A stretch of 64,000 nucleotides of DNA from Brachybacterium tyrofermentans (lineage in GTDB: Bacteria > Actinomycetota > Actinomycetes > Actinomycetales > Dermabacteraceae). A program made the translations under genes and the position numbers. Position 1 is the first letter of the stretch. Each line of letters begins with the position of its first letter. The notes under the pieces were generated by a model. It searched no databases. It was not told where the DNA came from and worked only from the letters and a program-made list of their open reading frames with translations. Where the stretch lies: positions 1 to 64,000 of the forward strand of contig NZ_JABUXW010000019.1 in the NCBI RefSeq assembly GCF_014897585.1. The letters run 5' to 3'. Shown piece by piece: positions 36,325-45,302 of the stretch.

Positions 36325-36660
36325 TCAGCTGCGGCGGTGGGTGGCACCCTCACGAGACGGGAGCGCGTGCCCCATCACCGCGTACACGGCACGCGACATG
36401 ACAGCCACACCCGCGATGAACAGGACACCGGAGGACACCGCAGCGACCGCCGAGTCCGGCACGCCGACGGCCACGCCAGAGACGACGTAGGCCACGACAC
36501 CGAGGACGACGGAGGCCGCGACAGCGACCAGCTGCGTCCGGCCCTGCGGCCACCACGGCTGCTTCACCAGCTGCGTGAACACGGACGCGAGCACGCCCGC
36601 GATAAGCACCACCGCCGCCAGGGGCGACAGCTCGGACAGAGTAGAGACAGCCTCGTTCAT
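36325..36660 (-). CDS. probable holin, three membrane helices
   Basis: This 111-residue protein has three hydrophobic segments (LAAVVLIAGVLASVFTQLV, VAVAASVVLGVVAYVVSGVAVG and AVAAVSSGVLFIAGVAVM) and a short charged C-terminus (SREGATHRRS), the layout of a class I holin. It is last in the late operon, two genes after the endolysin, which supports a role in lysis. Its start overlaps the end of the upstream gene by four bases. Confidence 0.7.
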   Translation of the reverse strand: MNEAVSTLSELSPLAAVVLIAGVLASVFTQLVKQPWWPQGRTQLVAVAASVVLGVVAYVVSGVAVGVPDSAVAAVSSGVLFIAGVAVMSRAVYAVMGHALPSREGATHRRS

Positions 36661-37070
36661 TCGTTCGGATCCTTCCGTGGGATGGTCAGGTACGGTGCCA
36701 GCTCGCCCGGCACCGACGGGGGGTCAGAACCCGGCAGCTGCTGCGCGATCCACGCATACAGCAGGCGGGCCAGCTGGATTGCCTTCCAGCGGAGGGTGCG
36801 CTCGGTCTCGACCTCACGGCCAAGCTTCTCGGCGCGGAGCTTCTGCGACGACTCCGCGTCCTGCAGCCGGGAGACCTCGGACGCCAGGTGCTCCGTCAGC
36901 CGGTCGAAGCCGACCAGCGGGTCAGCCTGCGTTGCCGCCTCCTGCACATGCTTTTCCTTCACGCCAGCTCTGCGAGACTTCCGCATCTGGACCACCGCAG
37001 TGAACGCGCCAGCGCCGATGGTGCCGATGGTGCCGAGCAGCGCGACGAGGACAGCTGCGGTATCACTCAC
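36657..37070 (-). CDS. membrane protein with coiled coil, lysis region
   Basis: This 137-residue protein has an N-terminal membrane helix (AAVLVALLGTIGTIGAGAFTAVV), then a basic stretch and a long predicted coiled coil (LTEHLASEVSRLQDAESSQKLRAEKLGREVETERT). Proteins of this build are common beside actinophage holins, and a role as a second holin or spanin-like factor is an inference only. The GTG start overlaps the preceding gene by eight bases. Confidence 0.65.
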   Translation of the reverse strand: MSDTAAVLVALLGTIGTIGAGAFTAVVQMRKSRRAGVKEKHVQEAATQADPLVGFDRLTEHLASEVSRLQDAESSQKLRAEKLGREVETERTLRWKAIQLARLLYAWIAQQLPGSDPPSVPGELAPYLTIPRKDPNE

Positions 37071-37518
37071 TGCGAGCCACCTCCTGCACTGCACGCTCGA
37101 TCAGCACCCGCTTCCGGGCCTGCAGGTCGATCAGGGACAGCTGCACTGCCCTGCCGAGGGTGAGCCCAATCGCGTACGCGAACACGAGGACAGTGGGCAG
37201 AGAGGACAGCAGGGCTCCGGTGCCGAGCAGCCCGAGGAACGTCTGCACCAGGTAGACGCTCGTGCCCATCACGAGGAACCAGGTGCCCATCCACTCGAAC
37301 CGGTACCGGCCCCGCAGCACGCCGTACATGCACGCGAGCGCAGCCGGGAAGGTGAGACCGCCCCAGAGGCCGAGGACGAGGACGCCCTCGACCGGCTGCG
37401 GCAGGATGATCAGCAGCAGCAGCACGAGACCGCCCGCGAGTGCCATCGCCGCGTAGGCGAGCAGCATCACGAGCGACCAGGTGCGGGAGGGCGGAACCGG
37501 GTACGGGTCCGTCCGCAT
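37063..37518 (-). CDS. four-helix membrane protein, lysis region
   Basis: This 151-residue protein has about four hydrophobic segments (LVMLLAYAAMALAGGLVLLLLIIL, VLGLWGGLTFPAALACMYGV, WFLVMGTSVYLVQTFLGLL and SLPTVLVFAYAIGLTLG) and a basic C-terminus. Its ATG shares one base with the endolysin stop (TGATG), so it is coupled to lysin translation. It could be the holin in place of the gene two positions further; the sequence alone cannot decide. Confidence 0.65.
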   Translation of the reverse strand: MRTDPYPVPPSRTWSLVMLLAYAAMALAGGLVLLLLIILPQPVEGVLVLGLWGGLTFPAALACMYGVLRGRYRFEWMGTWFLVMGTSVYLVQTFLGLLGTGALLSSLPTVLVFAYAIGLTLGRAVQLSLIDLQARKRVLIERAVQEVARSE

Positions 37519-39236
37519 CACTTCACCGGCAGCAGCCACGCTGCGTACCAGGTGTCCGGCCCGATCTGCTGGTCCTGGGTGATGCCCGCGAGGCGCTGCA
37601 GGTTCTCAGCTGCAGCAGCAGACTCGTCGCCGTACCGCCCGTCCACGTCGAGGCTGTAGCCACGCTCGACCATCTGCGCCTGCCAGGTCCGCAGGCCTTC
37701 CGCGCCGTCGTCCACGATCTCGCCAGGGTGCAGGCTGTTCGGACTCTTGCCGGACACGGACTCGATAGGCCCGTCGGCGGGGCCGTAGTAGCAGACAGCT
37801 CCGGGAGTGCGGAGCAAAGGGAAGTCGGGAGCTGCGATGAGGGCCACGAGGGCGTCCTTTCCAGAGGGGAGCCCTGCAGGAGCGCTGCTGGGCGGCGTGA
37901 TGATCTGCGCCGGGGCACCGCCACGCGCCGCAGTGAGGATCGCGGCCACCGGCAGATCGCCGGGGTCGCCGTGGTCGTTCTCGGGGACGTGCTGGTGACC
38001 CAGCCACCCGCTGTAGCTGGTCCAGTCGTCGCCGGACAGTCGCTGTGTCGCCTGCTCCCCGTACGAGCCGGGGTAGGCCACCCAGGACACGGTGGAGGCG
38101 AGCGGGATGTCCAGAGACGCGGACACGGACGCGACGACAGCCGCGAGCGCGTCACGCGCCCAGGCCTGCTGCAGCAGATCCGGCAGGAACGGGTAACCGT
38201 GCTTCGAGGCAAACGCCCGGTCGCACGACCCGATCACCTCGATCTGGAACACGGACCAGTTGTTGGTCTCCACCCCGCCCGGCTTGTTGGCGAGGGCGCG
38301 GGAGGGCCGGTCGATGCGGAAGTGCTGCCGGGCCTCGATGCTCTTCCCCGCGAGGTCAAACCGCACCGTCATGTGCGGGGCGGAGGACCCGCCGCCGTAG
38401 CCCGGCCACGTGCCAGTCTCCGTGGAGTGCAGCAGCCCCTTCGGTGCGCCGCCCTTGTACTCCTGGCCCGGGTGCTTCGCGTCGAACGCCTGGGTGGTGG
38501 CGTCAGCCCACGGGAAGACTCCATCGACCGCGACACCGAGTGCGTCACCGGCAGGCTTCGCCGCCGACGGCGGGGTCACGACGACGGCCTCACCTTTTCC
38601 CTGCATCGCCGCCTTCGTGCCAGGGCCAACGATCCCGTCTGCCTCGAGGCCGTGCTCGGTCTGCCACGCCTTGATCAGCTTCACGGTGCCGACGCCGATC
38701 TTCCCATCGACCTCCGCGCCGACAACCTCCTGCACCCAGGCGTGATCGAGCCAGCCACGGGAGGCGTAACGATTCCCGCCGACGAACACGAAGTGCCAGG
38801 CTTCGCCCAGCTTCTGCCCCTCGTCCCAGGACCAGCCCCAGGCGCGTCCCTCACGCCGGAACACGTCCTGGATCGGGCCGGGGTGAATGTCCACCGCGAG
38901 GCCCGACCCATGCTTGGACCAGCGCGGCGAGGCCGTGGGCGGGCGACCAGCGCGCCGCTCCCAGGTGGACCCGTCCCAGCTGCGGTCGTCGTCCTTGTAC
39001 CTGGCACGCGACACGCGACGGTAGTTCCGCTGCAGCATCTCGATCTGCTCTTCGATCGGGCGCAGCGCGTCGTACAGCTGGAAGTTGCTGCCGGACTTCG
39101 CGACCGCGAGCGCGACGAGATGAGAGAGCGATTCTGCAGCTTCGCGCTGCAGCTGCTCGTGTCGGCCCTGGTTGGACCAGGAGCGGGGGAGATCTCGCAG
39201 TCGAGCGTCACCCCGAGAGAGTGTCAGCAGGGACAT
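37518..39236 (-). CDS. multidomain endolysin (M15 peptidase, PG-binding, amidase, PG-binding)
   Basis: This 572-residue lysin has an N-terminal VanY/M15-type peptidase domain (to about 155) with zinc and catalytic residues in KHGSGLAVDIHPG and EAWHFVF, then a PG_binding_1 domain (about 160-215). Residues 245-440 resemble an N-acetylmuramoyl-L-alanine amidase (GLLHSTETGTWPGYGG, APHMTVRFDLAG, VFQIEVIGSC, GHQHVPENDHGDPGDLP). A C-terminal second PG-binding domain follows (TWQAQMVERGYSLDVDGRYGDES). Two catalytic activities and two binding domains in one phage lysin is notable. The start ATG was chosen because the upstream open frame is arginine-rich and not protein-like. Confidence 0.88.
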   Translation of the reverse strand: MSLLTLSRGDARLRDLPRSWSNQGRHEQLQREAAESLSHLVALAVAKSGSNFQLYDALRPIEEQIEMLQRNYRRVSRARYKDDDRSWDGSTWERRAGRPPTASPRWSKHGSGLAVDIHPGPIQDVFRREGRAWGWSWDEGQKLGEAWHFVFVGGNRYASRGWLDHAWVQEVVGAEVDGKIGVGTVKLIKAWQTEHGLEADGIVGPGTKAAMQGKGEAVVVTPPSAAKPAGDALGVAVDGVFPWADATTQAFDAKHPGQEYKGGAPKGLLHSTETGTWPGYGGGSSAPHMTVRFDLAGKSIEARQHFRIDRPSRALANKPGGVETNNWSVFQIEVIGSCDRAFASKHGYPFLPDLLQQAWARDALAAVVASVSASLDIPLASTVSWVAYPGSYGEQATQRLSGDDWTSYSGWLGHQHVPENDHGDPGDLPVAAILTAARGGAPAQIITPPSSAPAGLPSGKDALVALIAAPDFPLLRTPGAVCYYGPADGPIESVSGKSPNSLHPGEIVDDGAEGLRTWQAQMVERGYSLDVDGRYGDESAAAAENLQRLAGITQDQQIGPDTWYAAWLLPVK

Positions 39237-39279
39237 GCCATGCCTCGTTTCTGCCCGTTCTGGGCGCGTTGATAGGCCC

Positions 39280-39298
39280 AGCGGGGGCTTCCCCCGTT
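39280..39298 (-). terminator. small hairpin upstream of endolysin
   Basis: On the minus strand AACGGGGG pairs with CCCCCGCT around AAG, in the 113-base gap between the beta-helix gene and the endolysin. It may reduce read-through into the lysis genes or act in mRNA processing. Confidence 0.45.
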
Positions 39299-39349
39299 GG
39301 GTGTGTGTTCGTGCCGTGCTGGCCCGGTTCTGAGCCGGTGGGGGTGGGG

Positions 39350-40900
39350 TCAGGTCAGGGACACGGAGGCGCTGATCGGGAAGTACCCGCCGCCGCTGCC
39401 TGGGTTGGACTCGAACAGCAGCTGCAGCTCGCCGGATGCCCGGAACCGGTACAGGCCCGTATTGTCCCCGCTCGACGCCCATGTGTAGCTCAGGTAACGG
39501 TCGTCGGTGGGCCGGTAGTCCTCCGGCAGGGTGCCGACCGTGTTTGTGCTGCCCGTGGTGGCGTTACCGTCTTTGTTCGGAGCCCCGCGGAGGTGGATCG
39601 CGTTGCCGTCCACCATGTACTGCAGGACATCGGGGCCGTCCTGCCAGCCCGGCGACCGCAGCGGGAGGTCGGTCCACGACACCTCGGGGTGGCTGTTCCC
39701 CGAGCAGCCGAACTGCTCACGGTCCACGTTCCAGACGTGCAGGGGGTTGTCGTAGCCGCGCACGGTGTTGCCGGTGATGGTGCCGGACGCCGGGGCACGG
39801 TTGTCATCCTGCGCGCCGTGGAACTTGATCGCGCCCTGGTCCTGCGGGTTGGACTGCACGAAGCTGATCGTGTTGCCGGTGACCACGCAGTCCTCGACCG
39901 GGATCCGCCGCGACGAGTTGCCGGACAGGACCGAGATGCCGGAGCCGCAGCGGTTCACGACATTGCTCGTGAAGTGGATGCGCCGCCCCGAGTGAGTGTC
40001 CAGCGCTTCCCACTCGACGTCGGTGACGATGTTGCTATCGACCAGCACGTCCTCGGAGCGGCCCGCGTTGTTGTTCGTCCGGTCCGTGACCGCGATGCCG
40101 TAGCACTGCGGCAGGGTGCCCTGGGTGATCCGCGCAATGCGGTTCCGGCTGGCCGTGCCACCCTTCGCTGACGCGACCATGACTGCCGCGTACACGACGT
40201 CCTCGATCACACAGTCGGTGACCTCGAAGTTGCGCACCCATTCCAGCCAGATCGCCGAGTAGAGCCCGCCCGTGAGGGTGCAGCGCCGGATCGTCACCTC
40301 ATCGAGCAGCGCCGAGTCGGTGCCGAGCGCGTAGATCAGCCGCTGGTCCGTGTTCTGCCCGTTCCCGGAGCCGGTGAGGGTCGCGTCCTCGACCGTCACT
40401 CCCCCGGACGTGATGTGCAGCCCGTACTGGTCGTCAGCCACCAGCCACTCACCGCCCCGGATGATGACGGGCTGCTGCACCCTAACGGGCGCGTCCAGCC
40501 GGTACTGATCCCCCTCGGGGCACTGCACGACCGCGCCCTCGGGGAGACCTGCGAGAAACGATTCCCAGGCCTCGGACTCGTCGCTCTGCCCGTCGCCGTC
40601 GATGCCGCCCTCGCGGGGACTGTGCGCCCCGCCGCCCGGCTGGGAGCCGCCGCCGAGGACGCCCAGGATCGTTGCCTGACCGCGAGACTTCGCCACCACC
40701 ACCCGATCACCGAGAGCGACGACTGCAGCTCGCCGGGGCGGGACCACCGAGGCGTCGTCCTCCCCGTCGTACGTGATCCGCACCGGGTCGGTCTGCGTGA
40801 CCGTCGCTGTCCGCAGCCGGACACCCTCACGCTGCAGCACATCGCGGGCGATGCCCCGCACCTGCTGCAGCACCTCACCGATCAGCGCATCCATGCTCAC
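39350..40900 (-). CDS. phage beta-helix protein (tail spike or fibre)
   Basis: This 516-residue protein has an N-terminal part (1-95) resembling a baseplate or adaptor segment, and a Gly-rich hinge (GGGSQPGGGAHSPREGG). A right-handed parallel beta-helix follows with many repeated strand-turn units (VTVEDATLTGSGNG, EVTIRRCTLTGGLYSAIWLEW, FEVTDCVIEDV, VLVDSNIVTDV), then a C-terminal beta domain. Such folds bind or cut surface glycans. It overlaps the upstream tail gene by four bases and is the most distal tail gene before lysis genes, so it probably contacts the host wall. Confidence 0.8.
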   Translation of the reverse strand: MSMDALIGEVLQQVRGIARDVLQREGVRLRTATVTQTDPVRITYDGEDDASVVPPRRAAVVALGDRVVVAKSRGQATILGVLGGGSQPGGGAHSPREGGIDGDGQSDESEAWESFLAGLPEGAVVQCPEGDQYRLDAPVRVQQPVIIRGGEWLVADDQYGLHITSGGVTVEDATLTGSGNGQNTDQRLIYALGTDSALLDEVTIRRCTLTGGLYSAIWLEWVRNFEVTDCVIEDVVYAAVMVASAKGGTASRNRIARITQGTLPQCYGIAVTDRTNNNAGRSEDVLVDSNIVTDVEWEALDTHSGRRIHFTSNVVNRCGSGISVLSGNSSRRIPVEDCVVTGNTISFVQSNPQDQGAIKFHGAQDDNRAPASGTITGNTVRGYDNPLHVWNVDREQFGCSGNSHPEVSWTDLPLRSPGWQDGPDVLQYMVDGNAIHLRGAPNKDGNATTGSTNTVGTLPEDYRPTDDRYLSYTWASSGDNTGLYRFRASGELQLLFESNPGSGGGYFPISASVSLT

Positions 40901-41943
40901 AGGTCCACCACCTTCCGCAGCTTGCTCTGCACCATGCCGTCGAACGCGAGCGTCCAGTCCTGGTTCTGCACCGTGTACAGGCCAGAGACGCCATGCTCCC
41001 GAGACTCGAAACTCACCACATCGTTCACGGTGAGCTGATACGGCGGATGCTCGATCTTGACCGTCTCCTGCGGAGAGGACAGCTCGATCAGCCGCCGCTC
41101 CGCATAGGCCTGCAGCGCGGCCTGCGAGGTCGTCTGCACGTCCGTCTCCACCTGGGTCCGCCAGTGCCCCAGGTGCTCGAACGAGAACTCGTTGCCAGCC
41201 TCGTTGCGCGCCTCCGCGACGAGCGCCGGCAGATCTTCCTCCGACTGGGAGACAGCCCGCACCCGGTTCGGCACCGCCCCGATATCACGGGTCACCGCGA
41301 ACTCGGGCAGGTACAGCCCCGTCAGCGACGCATTGACGCCGTCCACGAACTCCACGCTCACCGGACGCCGTGCAGGCTTGATGTACGGATCGGCCTGGAA
41401 GTTGCCGTGCCCGTCCGTGTGCAGCGAGAAGTACCCCGCCGCGTCGAGCAGCTGGTTCACGACCTGCAGCTTCGAATCGTCCGGCTCCGACTCCACGGAG
41501 GTGAGCAGCTGCTCGCCCTCGTCGTCAATGCCGGTTGCCAGCTCCCCCGTCGTCTCGATGATTTCGCGGATCGCCTGGGTGACGTTCGATCCCTTCTCGA
41601 TGCCGTAGCTGCGCCCGAACGCATCGCCCTGCAGAATCGTCGTCTTATCCAGCAGCGACACGTCCAGCTGCTGCTGCTGCCCGTAGGTCACCTCGGGCAC
41701 ATCCGGGAGGAACACGCCCAGCGGCCACTCGGTGCCGTTCACGTCCACGACGGGCCGGATGCGGACCTGCGTCCAGTCCTCGACCTGCCCAGTGTCCACA
41801 ATCGTCACGGAGGCCGAGGCCTTGACCGATGCGGCGGCGGACCGGGACACGCTGCCGGAGCCGGTGAGGACTCCCCGCAGCGTGCCCAGGTTCGCGCCGG
41901 AGCGGTCCAGCAGGTCGTACGTGTGCCGTACTCGGAACATCAC
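40897..41943 (-). CDS. minor tail/baseplate hub-like protein
   Basis: This 348-residue protein shows the beta-rich pattern of siphovirus tail-tip hub proteins: SASVTIVDTGQVEDWTQVRIRPVVDVNGTEWPLGVFLPDVPEV near the start and a central WLDAAGYF-like segment (LQVVNQLLDAAGYFSLHTDGHGNF). A C-terminal domain includes KIEHPPYQLTVNDVVSFESREHGVSGLYTVQNQ. The order after the tape measure and FN3-type protein fits the tail tip. It has four-base overlaps with both neighbours. Confidence 0.72.
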   Translation of the reverse strand: MMFRVRHTYDLLDRSGANLGTLRGVLTGSGSVSRSAAASVKASASVTIVDTGQVEDWTQVRIRPVVDVNGTEWPLGVFLPDVPEVTYGQQQQLDVSLLDKTTILQGDAFGRSYGIEKGSNVTQAIREIIETTGELATGIDDEGEQLLTSVESEPDDSKLQVVNQLLDAAGYFSLHTDGHGNFQADPYIKPARRPVSVEFVDGVNASLTGLYLPEFAVTRDIGAVPNRVRAVSQSEEDLPALVAEARNEAGNEFSFEHLGHWRTQVETDVQTTSQAALQAYAERRLIELSSPQETVKIEHPPYQLTVNDVVSFESREHGVSGLYTVQNQDWTLAFDGMVQSKLRKVVDL

Positions 41944-44900
41944 TCCCCCTGCCGCTGTTCAAGCTCCACGTCGGACACGCGGGCCGCGCCCTCGACGTAG
42001 TCCGCTTCCTGCACACCGATGTTGACCGTCTCCACGTTCCCGGTCTGCGCGAAGTCCACGGAGAGGACCCCGAACACCTTCCTGCCGGTGCAGTCGCGGA
42101 AACACACCAGCGACCGCTGCCGCAGCAGCGCCACCCAGTCAGCTCGGGAGCTGGTGGGCAGGTAGTAGTGCGGGAGGATCCGCCCGGTGAAGCTCGTCGT
42201 GTACTCCTGGCCGGGGCCGAAGAACGCCGTCGGCTTGCTCTGCCCAGCGAACCGGTGCAGCGCCTGATCGACGCCGTGCTCGTCCGTCGCCTCGTTTCCG
42301 CGTGCGAGGCACAGCTGGTCCATGCCCGCGCTGCCGTTGACGAACACCGGGTCTCGGTCATGCACCCACGACGCGGTGGCTGCAGGACCCTCCTGCTCCG
42401 TCGGGAGGACGGTGCGGGAGACGGCCCGGTATTCCACGTCCCCGATGTGGGGAGTGCGGTCCGTGATCGTGGAGCTGGTGCCGATGCCGGACGCGATGCG
42501 GAGCCACGACCCGTCGGGCTGTCGCCGCTCCACGTCGATAGCGTCCACGTCCGTGACACCGGGCGTGCTGCCGTCGAAGTAGTCGCCCGCCAGTACGGTC
42601 GCGGCGTCCTCCGTCGGTGCCGTGGTGACCGATACGTGATCGATCCACACCTGCGCGCCAGCGTCCAGCGCGCTCCGGTCCGTGTCCGAGTAGAGCCACA
42701 GATAGACCCTGGTCTCGCGAGTGCCCTCGGGGACCTCCGTCACCGTAGAAACGCGGGTGACCGCCTCGGGGTGCTCGGCGCGGTCCCAGTACGTCTGCGG
42801 CGCGCTGATGTACTCCCCGTCCGTGTCATAGAACTGTGTCTGGACCCGCACGTAGGTGATCCCGTCGTCCCACCCAATATCGGCGGCGAGGGCGAGCCAC
42901 GAACCCGGCACCAGATAGAACCTCGGCGCACCGATGTACCCGGTGCCGCCGCCGTCGGCGGTGACGAGGCCCTGCAGCCCGTCCGGCCCGTCGGCCTCTG
43001 CCGTCACCGCCACGCTCTTCGCGCTCGTGAACGGGTTTCCGCGCCCCATGTCGGGGTGGTCAACATGGTTCGTGGCGTGGACCTCGGTCGGGAGGTAGCG
43101 GCCCAGCGCCGCCTTCACCTCATCCTCCGTGTCGGCCTCGACCAGCAGGACTCCTGCGACCGTGAACGACTCCTCCGGGTTGCTGGGCCGGAACACCGGC
43201 CACACGTAACCGTCGCCCTCCACGGCCTGCCCGTAGCAGGACACGACGCCGCCGCCGGGCGGGAGGGTCTTGTCGGACGAGGCGCGGGTGTCGCCGCTCG
43301 TGAACTGCAGCCGGAGGTTCGCTTTCACGCCCGGCGCGATGTCCATCGTTGCCGCCAGCCCGTACCACTTCCCCGGCACCGCGACGGGCCGGTTCGCGGA
43401 CCCTGGCGACACGTACTTGCTGCCGCTGCCCGCGTAGTCCACCTGCAGCACCGTCTCGGTGATCCCGGCGAGCCAGGGGAACCGGGTCCCGCGAGGCTGG
43501 TCCGACAGGACGGCCCCGCCCGACCCGGACCACTCTGCGGTAGTCGGTTCAGGGTCCAGCAGGTTCCCCGGCACATCCGCGAGGATCATCTGCGACGTGG
43601 ACTCCCCCGGCGCGCCCGTCCACTGGTACGACGCCCGCAGCTCCTGCGACTCTCCGAAGCCGATGTTGACCGCGCCCGAGGCCTGGTCCCAGACCGGGAA
43701 CGCCTCGACTATCGCCGGGAGCGGGAAGTCCGTGGTGAACACCGACTGATCCGGCTCGGACCACAGCCCGTCACCGTTCCGCACCGACAGCTGCAGCACG
43801 TACTCGGTCTGGTTCGCCAGCCGCGTCTGCAGCTCCGCGCTGCTCGCCGTGGAACCCGCCTGGTTCTCCACCGCCGTGCCGGTGCCGTGCAGCGACAGGG
43901 TGGCGACCCACTCCGACTGCTGCAGCTGCGACTCCGGCCCGCCCGGCTCGTACGTCCAGTCCGCGAGCAGCCGCGAGGTTTCCAGCGGCTCCTGGTGCAC
44001 CGGGGCCTGCAGCAGCACCAGGGGGCGCGTGGACAGCAGCGGCCCGTTCGTAGAGGACCACGGCGACCAGTCGGGGTGCGCGCCCTTCGTGCGAACCCGC
44101 CACTCAAGCCTGGCCCGCGCCCCGGCAGGATTCGGCGTCACCTCGAAGCTGTCCTGCGCCCCAGAGATGACGGTCGTGTTCCAGTCCCCGCCCTCGATCC
44201 TCCACCAGACCTCAGCACTGGTCTGGGCCGTGGTATCGACCGCCAGGTGCTCCCACTGCAGCGCGAGAGTGTCCCCGATTTCCCAGGTGCCGCTGTCCGA
44301 CGGCCCCAGCCGTGCGGGTTGCTTCGGAGCCGCCTGCAGCTGCACCACGTTCGAGTGCGCCGAGTAGTTCGACGTGAGCGTGATCTGGGATCTGATCTGC
44401 GTGGCGACCTTGTACTGGTGCGTCACCGAGGGGTCAGCGTCCGTGTGAGTCCACGACTGCGCCGAGCCACCGATGGTGCCCACATCGACCCAGCCCGCGC
44501 CGTCCGGGTTGTCCGCGATGATGAACGTTCGCGTCCGGTTCGTGCCAGCGGCCTTGTCCGTCCAGCCGATCCTGACCGACTGCCCATCCTTGACCGCGTG
44601 CACGTTCGTGGGATACGAGGGCATCGTGCCCAGCGTGCCGCCAGAGACCCAGTCCGAGGTGCCGCCCGGCCCCTCAGCGCGGACCCGCCACTGGTGCTCG
44701 TCGTTGCTTGACAGCGACGTGTCCGTGTAGCTCGTCGCGGACCCGGACAGCAGCGCCCGGTGGTACCACTTGCCAGTGCTCCGCGCCCACCGCTGCACCC
44801 GCAGCTTGTCGTACCGGCCACGCGCCGAGGAACGCCTGTTCCACGACACCTTCACGGTGTCCGCCGACCGGTACGAAGTCGCGCCCCACGACGGAGCCTT

Positions 44901-45302
44901 CGGCGTCAGGTACAGCGGAGCCAGCGACCCGGTAATGGTGATCGAGCCACCATTGCCGAGCGCCGACGTGCCGGTGTCCGACAGCTTCCCGGTGATGCGG
45001 AACGACTTGCGCCCATCCGCATCGTGCGGGACGTTGAACTCCCAGTCCGCGAGGGTCCCCCAGGACCGAGGCCCGATGCGGAAGTTCACCTGGTCGCTGT
45101 GCGAGGCATCGCCAGACACTGCGACCGAGGCACCGTCACCCTGGTTGTACGTCGGGCTGTTCCTGCCGCCGTTGTACGCATAGATGCGGACCTTGACCCG
45201 CGTGTAGTTCCCCGACAGAGACTGCCGGACAACGTTCACCCGCACCCGCATCTTCGACCCGTACGAGCCGATGCTGGTGTCCTTCGACCATGAGGTTGCC
45301 AT
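41940..45302 (-). CDS. large tail protein with fibronectin type III-like domains
   Basis: This 1120-residue protein has an N-terminal beta domain (SIGSYGSKMRVRVNVVRQSLSGNYTRVKVRIYAYNGG). Several Fn3-like repeats follow (KAPSWGATSYRSADTVKVSWNR, TNVHAVKDGQSVRIGWTDKAAGTNRTRTFII), then carbohydrate-binding-type jelly-roll segments with Trp and Tyr rich strands, and a C-terminal tail domain. It follows the tape measure gene with a one-base overlap (TAATG), the position of the distal tail or central fibre protein. Its first Fn3 units may bind host surface sugars. Confidence 0.78.
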   Translation of the reverse strand: MATSWSKDTSIGSYGSKMRVRVNVVRQSLSGNYTRVKVRIYAYNGGRNSPTYNQGDGASVAVSGDASHSDQVNFRIGPRSWGTLADWEFNVPHDADGRKSFRITGKLSDTGTSALGNGGSITITGSLAPLYLTPKAPSWGATSYRSADTVKVSWNRRSSARGRYDKLRVQRWARSTGKWYHRALLSGSATSYTDTSLSSNDEHQWRVRAEGPGGTSDWVSGGTLGTMPSYPTNVHAVKDGQSVRIGWTDKAAGTNRTRTFIIADNPDGAGWVDVGTIGGSAQSWTHTDADPSVTHQYKVATQIRSQITLTSNYSAHSNVVQLQAAPKQPARLGPSDSGTWEIGDTLALQWEHLAVDTTAQTSAEVWWRIEGGDWNTTVISGAQDSFEVTPNPAGARARLEWRVRTKGAHPDWSPWSSTNGPLLSTRPLVLLQAPVHQEPLETSRLLADWTYEPGGPESQLQQSEWVATLSLHGTGTAVENQAGSTASSAELQTRLANQTEYVLQLSVRNGDGLWSEPDQSVFTTDFPLPAIVEAFPVWDQASGAVNIGFGESQELRASYQWTGAPGESTSQMILADVPGNLLDPEPTTAEWSGSGGAVLSDQPRGTRFPWLAGITETVLQVDYAGSGSKYVSPGSANRPVAVPGKWYGLAATMDIAPGVKANLRLQFTSGDTRASSDKTLPPGGGVVSCYGQAVEGDGYVWPVFRPSNPEESFTVAGVLLVEADTEDEVKAALGRYLPTEVHATNHVDHPDMGRGNPFTSAKSVAVTAEADGPDGLQGLVTADGGGTGYIGAPRFYLVPGSWLALAADIGWDDGITYVRVQTQFYDTDGEYISAPQTYWDRAEHPEAVTRVSTVTEVPEGTRETRVYLWLYSDTDRSALDAGAQVWIDHVSVTTAPTEDAATVLAGDYFDGSTPGVTDVDAIDVERRQPDGSWLRIASGIGTSSTITDRTPHIGDVEYRAVSRTVLPTEQEGPAATASWVHDRDPVFVNGSAGMDQLCLARGNEATDEHGVDQALHRFAGQSKPTAFFGPGQEYTTSFTGRILPHYYLPTSSRADWVALLRQRSLVCFRDCTGRKVFGVLSVDFAQTGNVETVNIGVQEADYVEGAARVSDVELEQRQGE

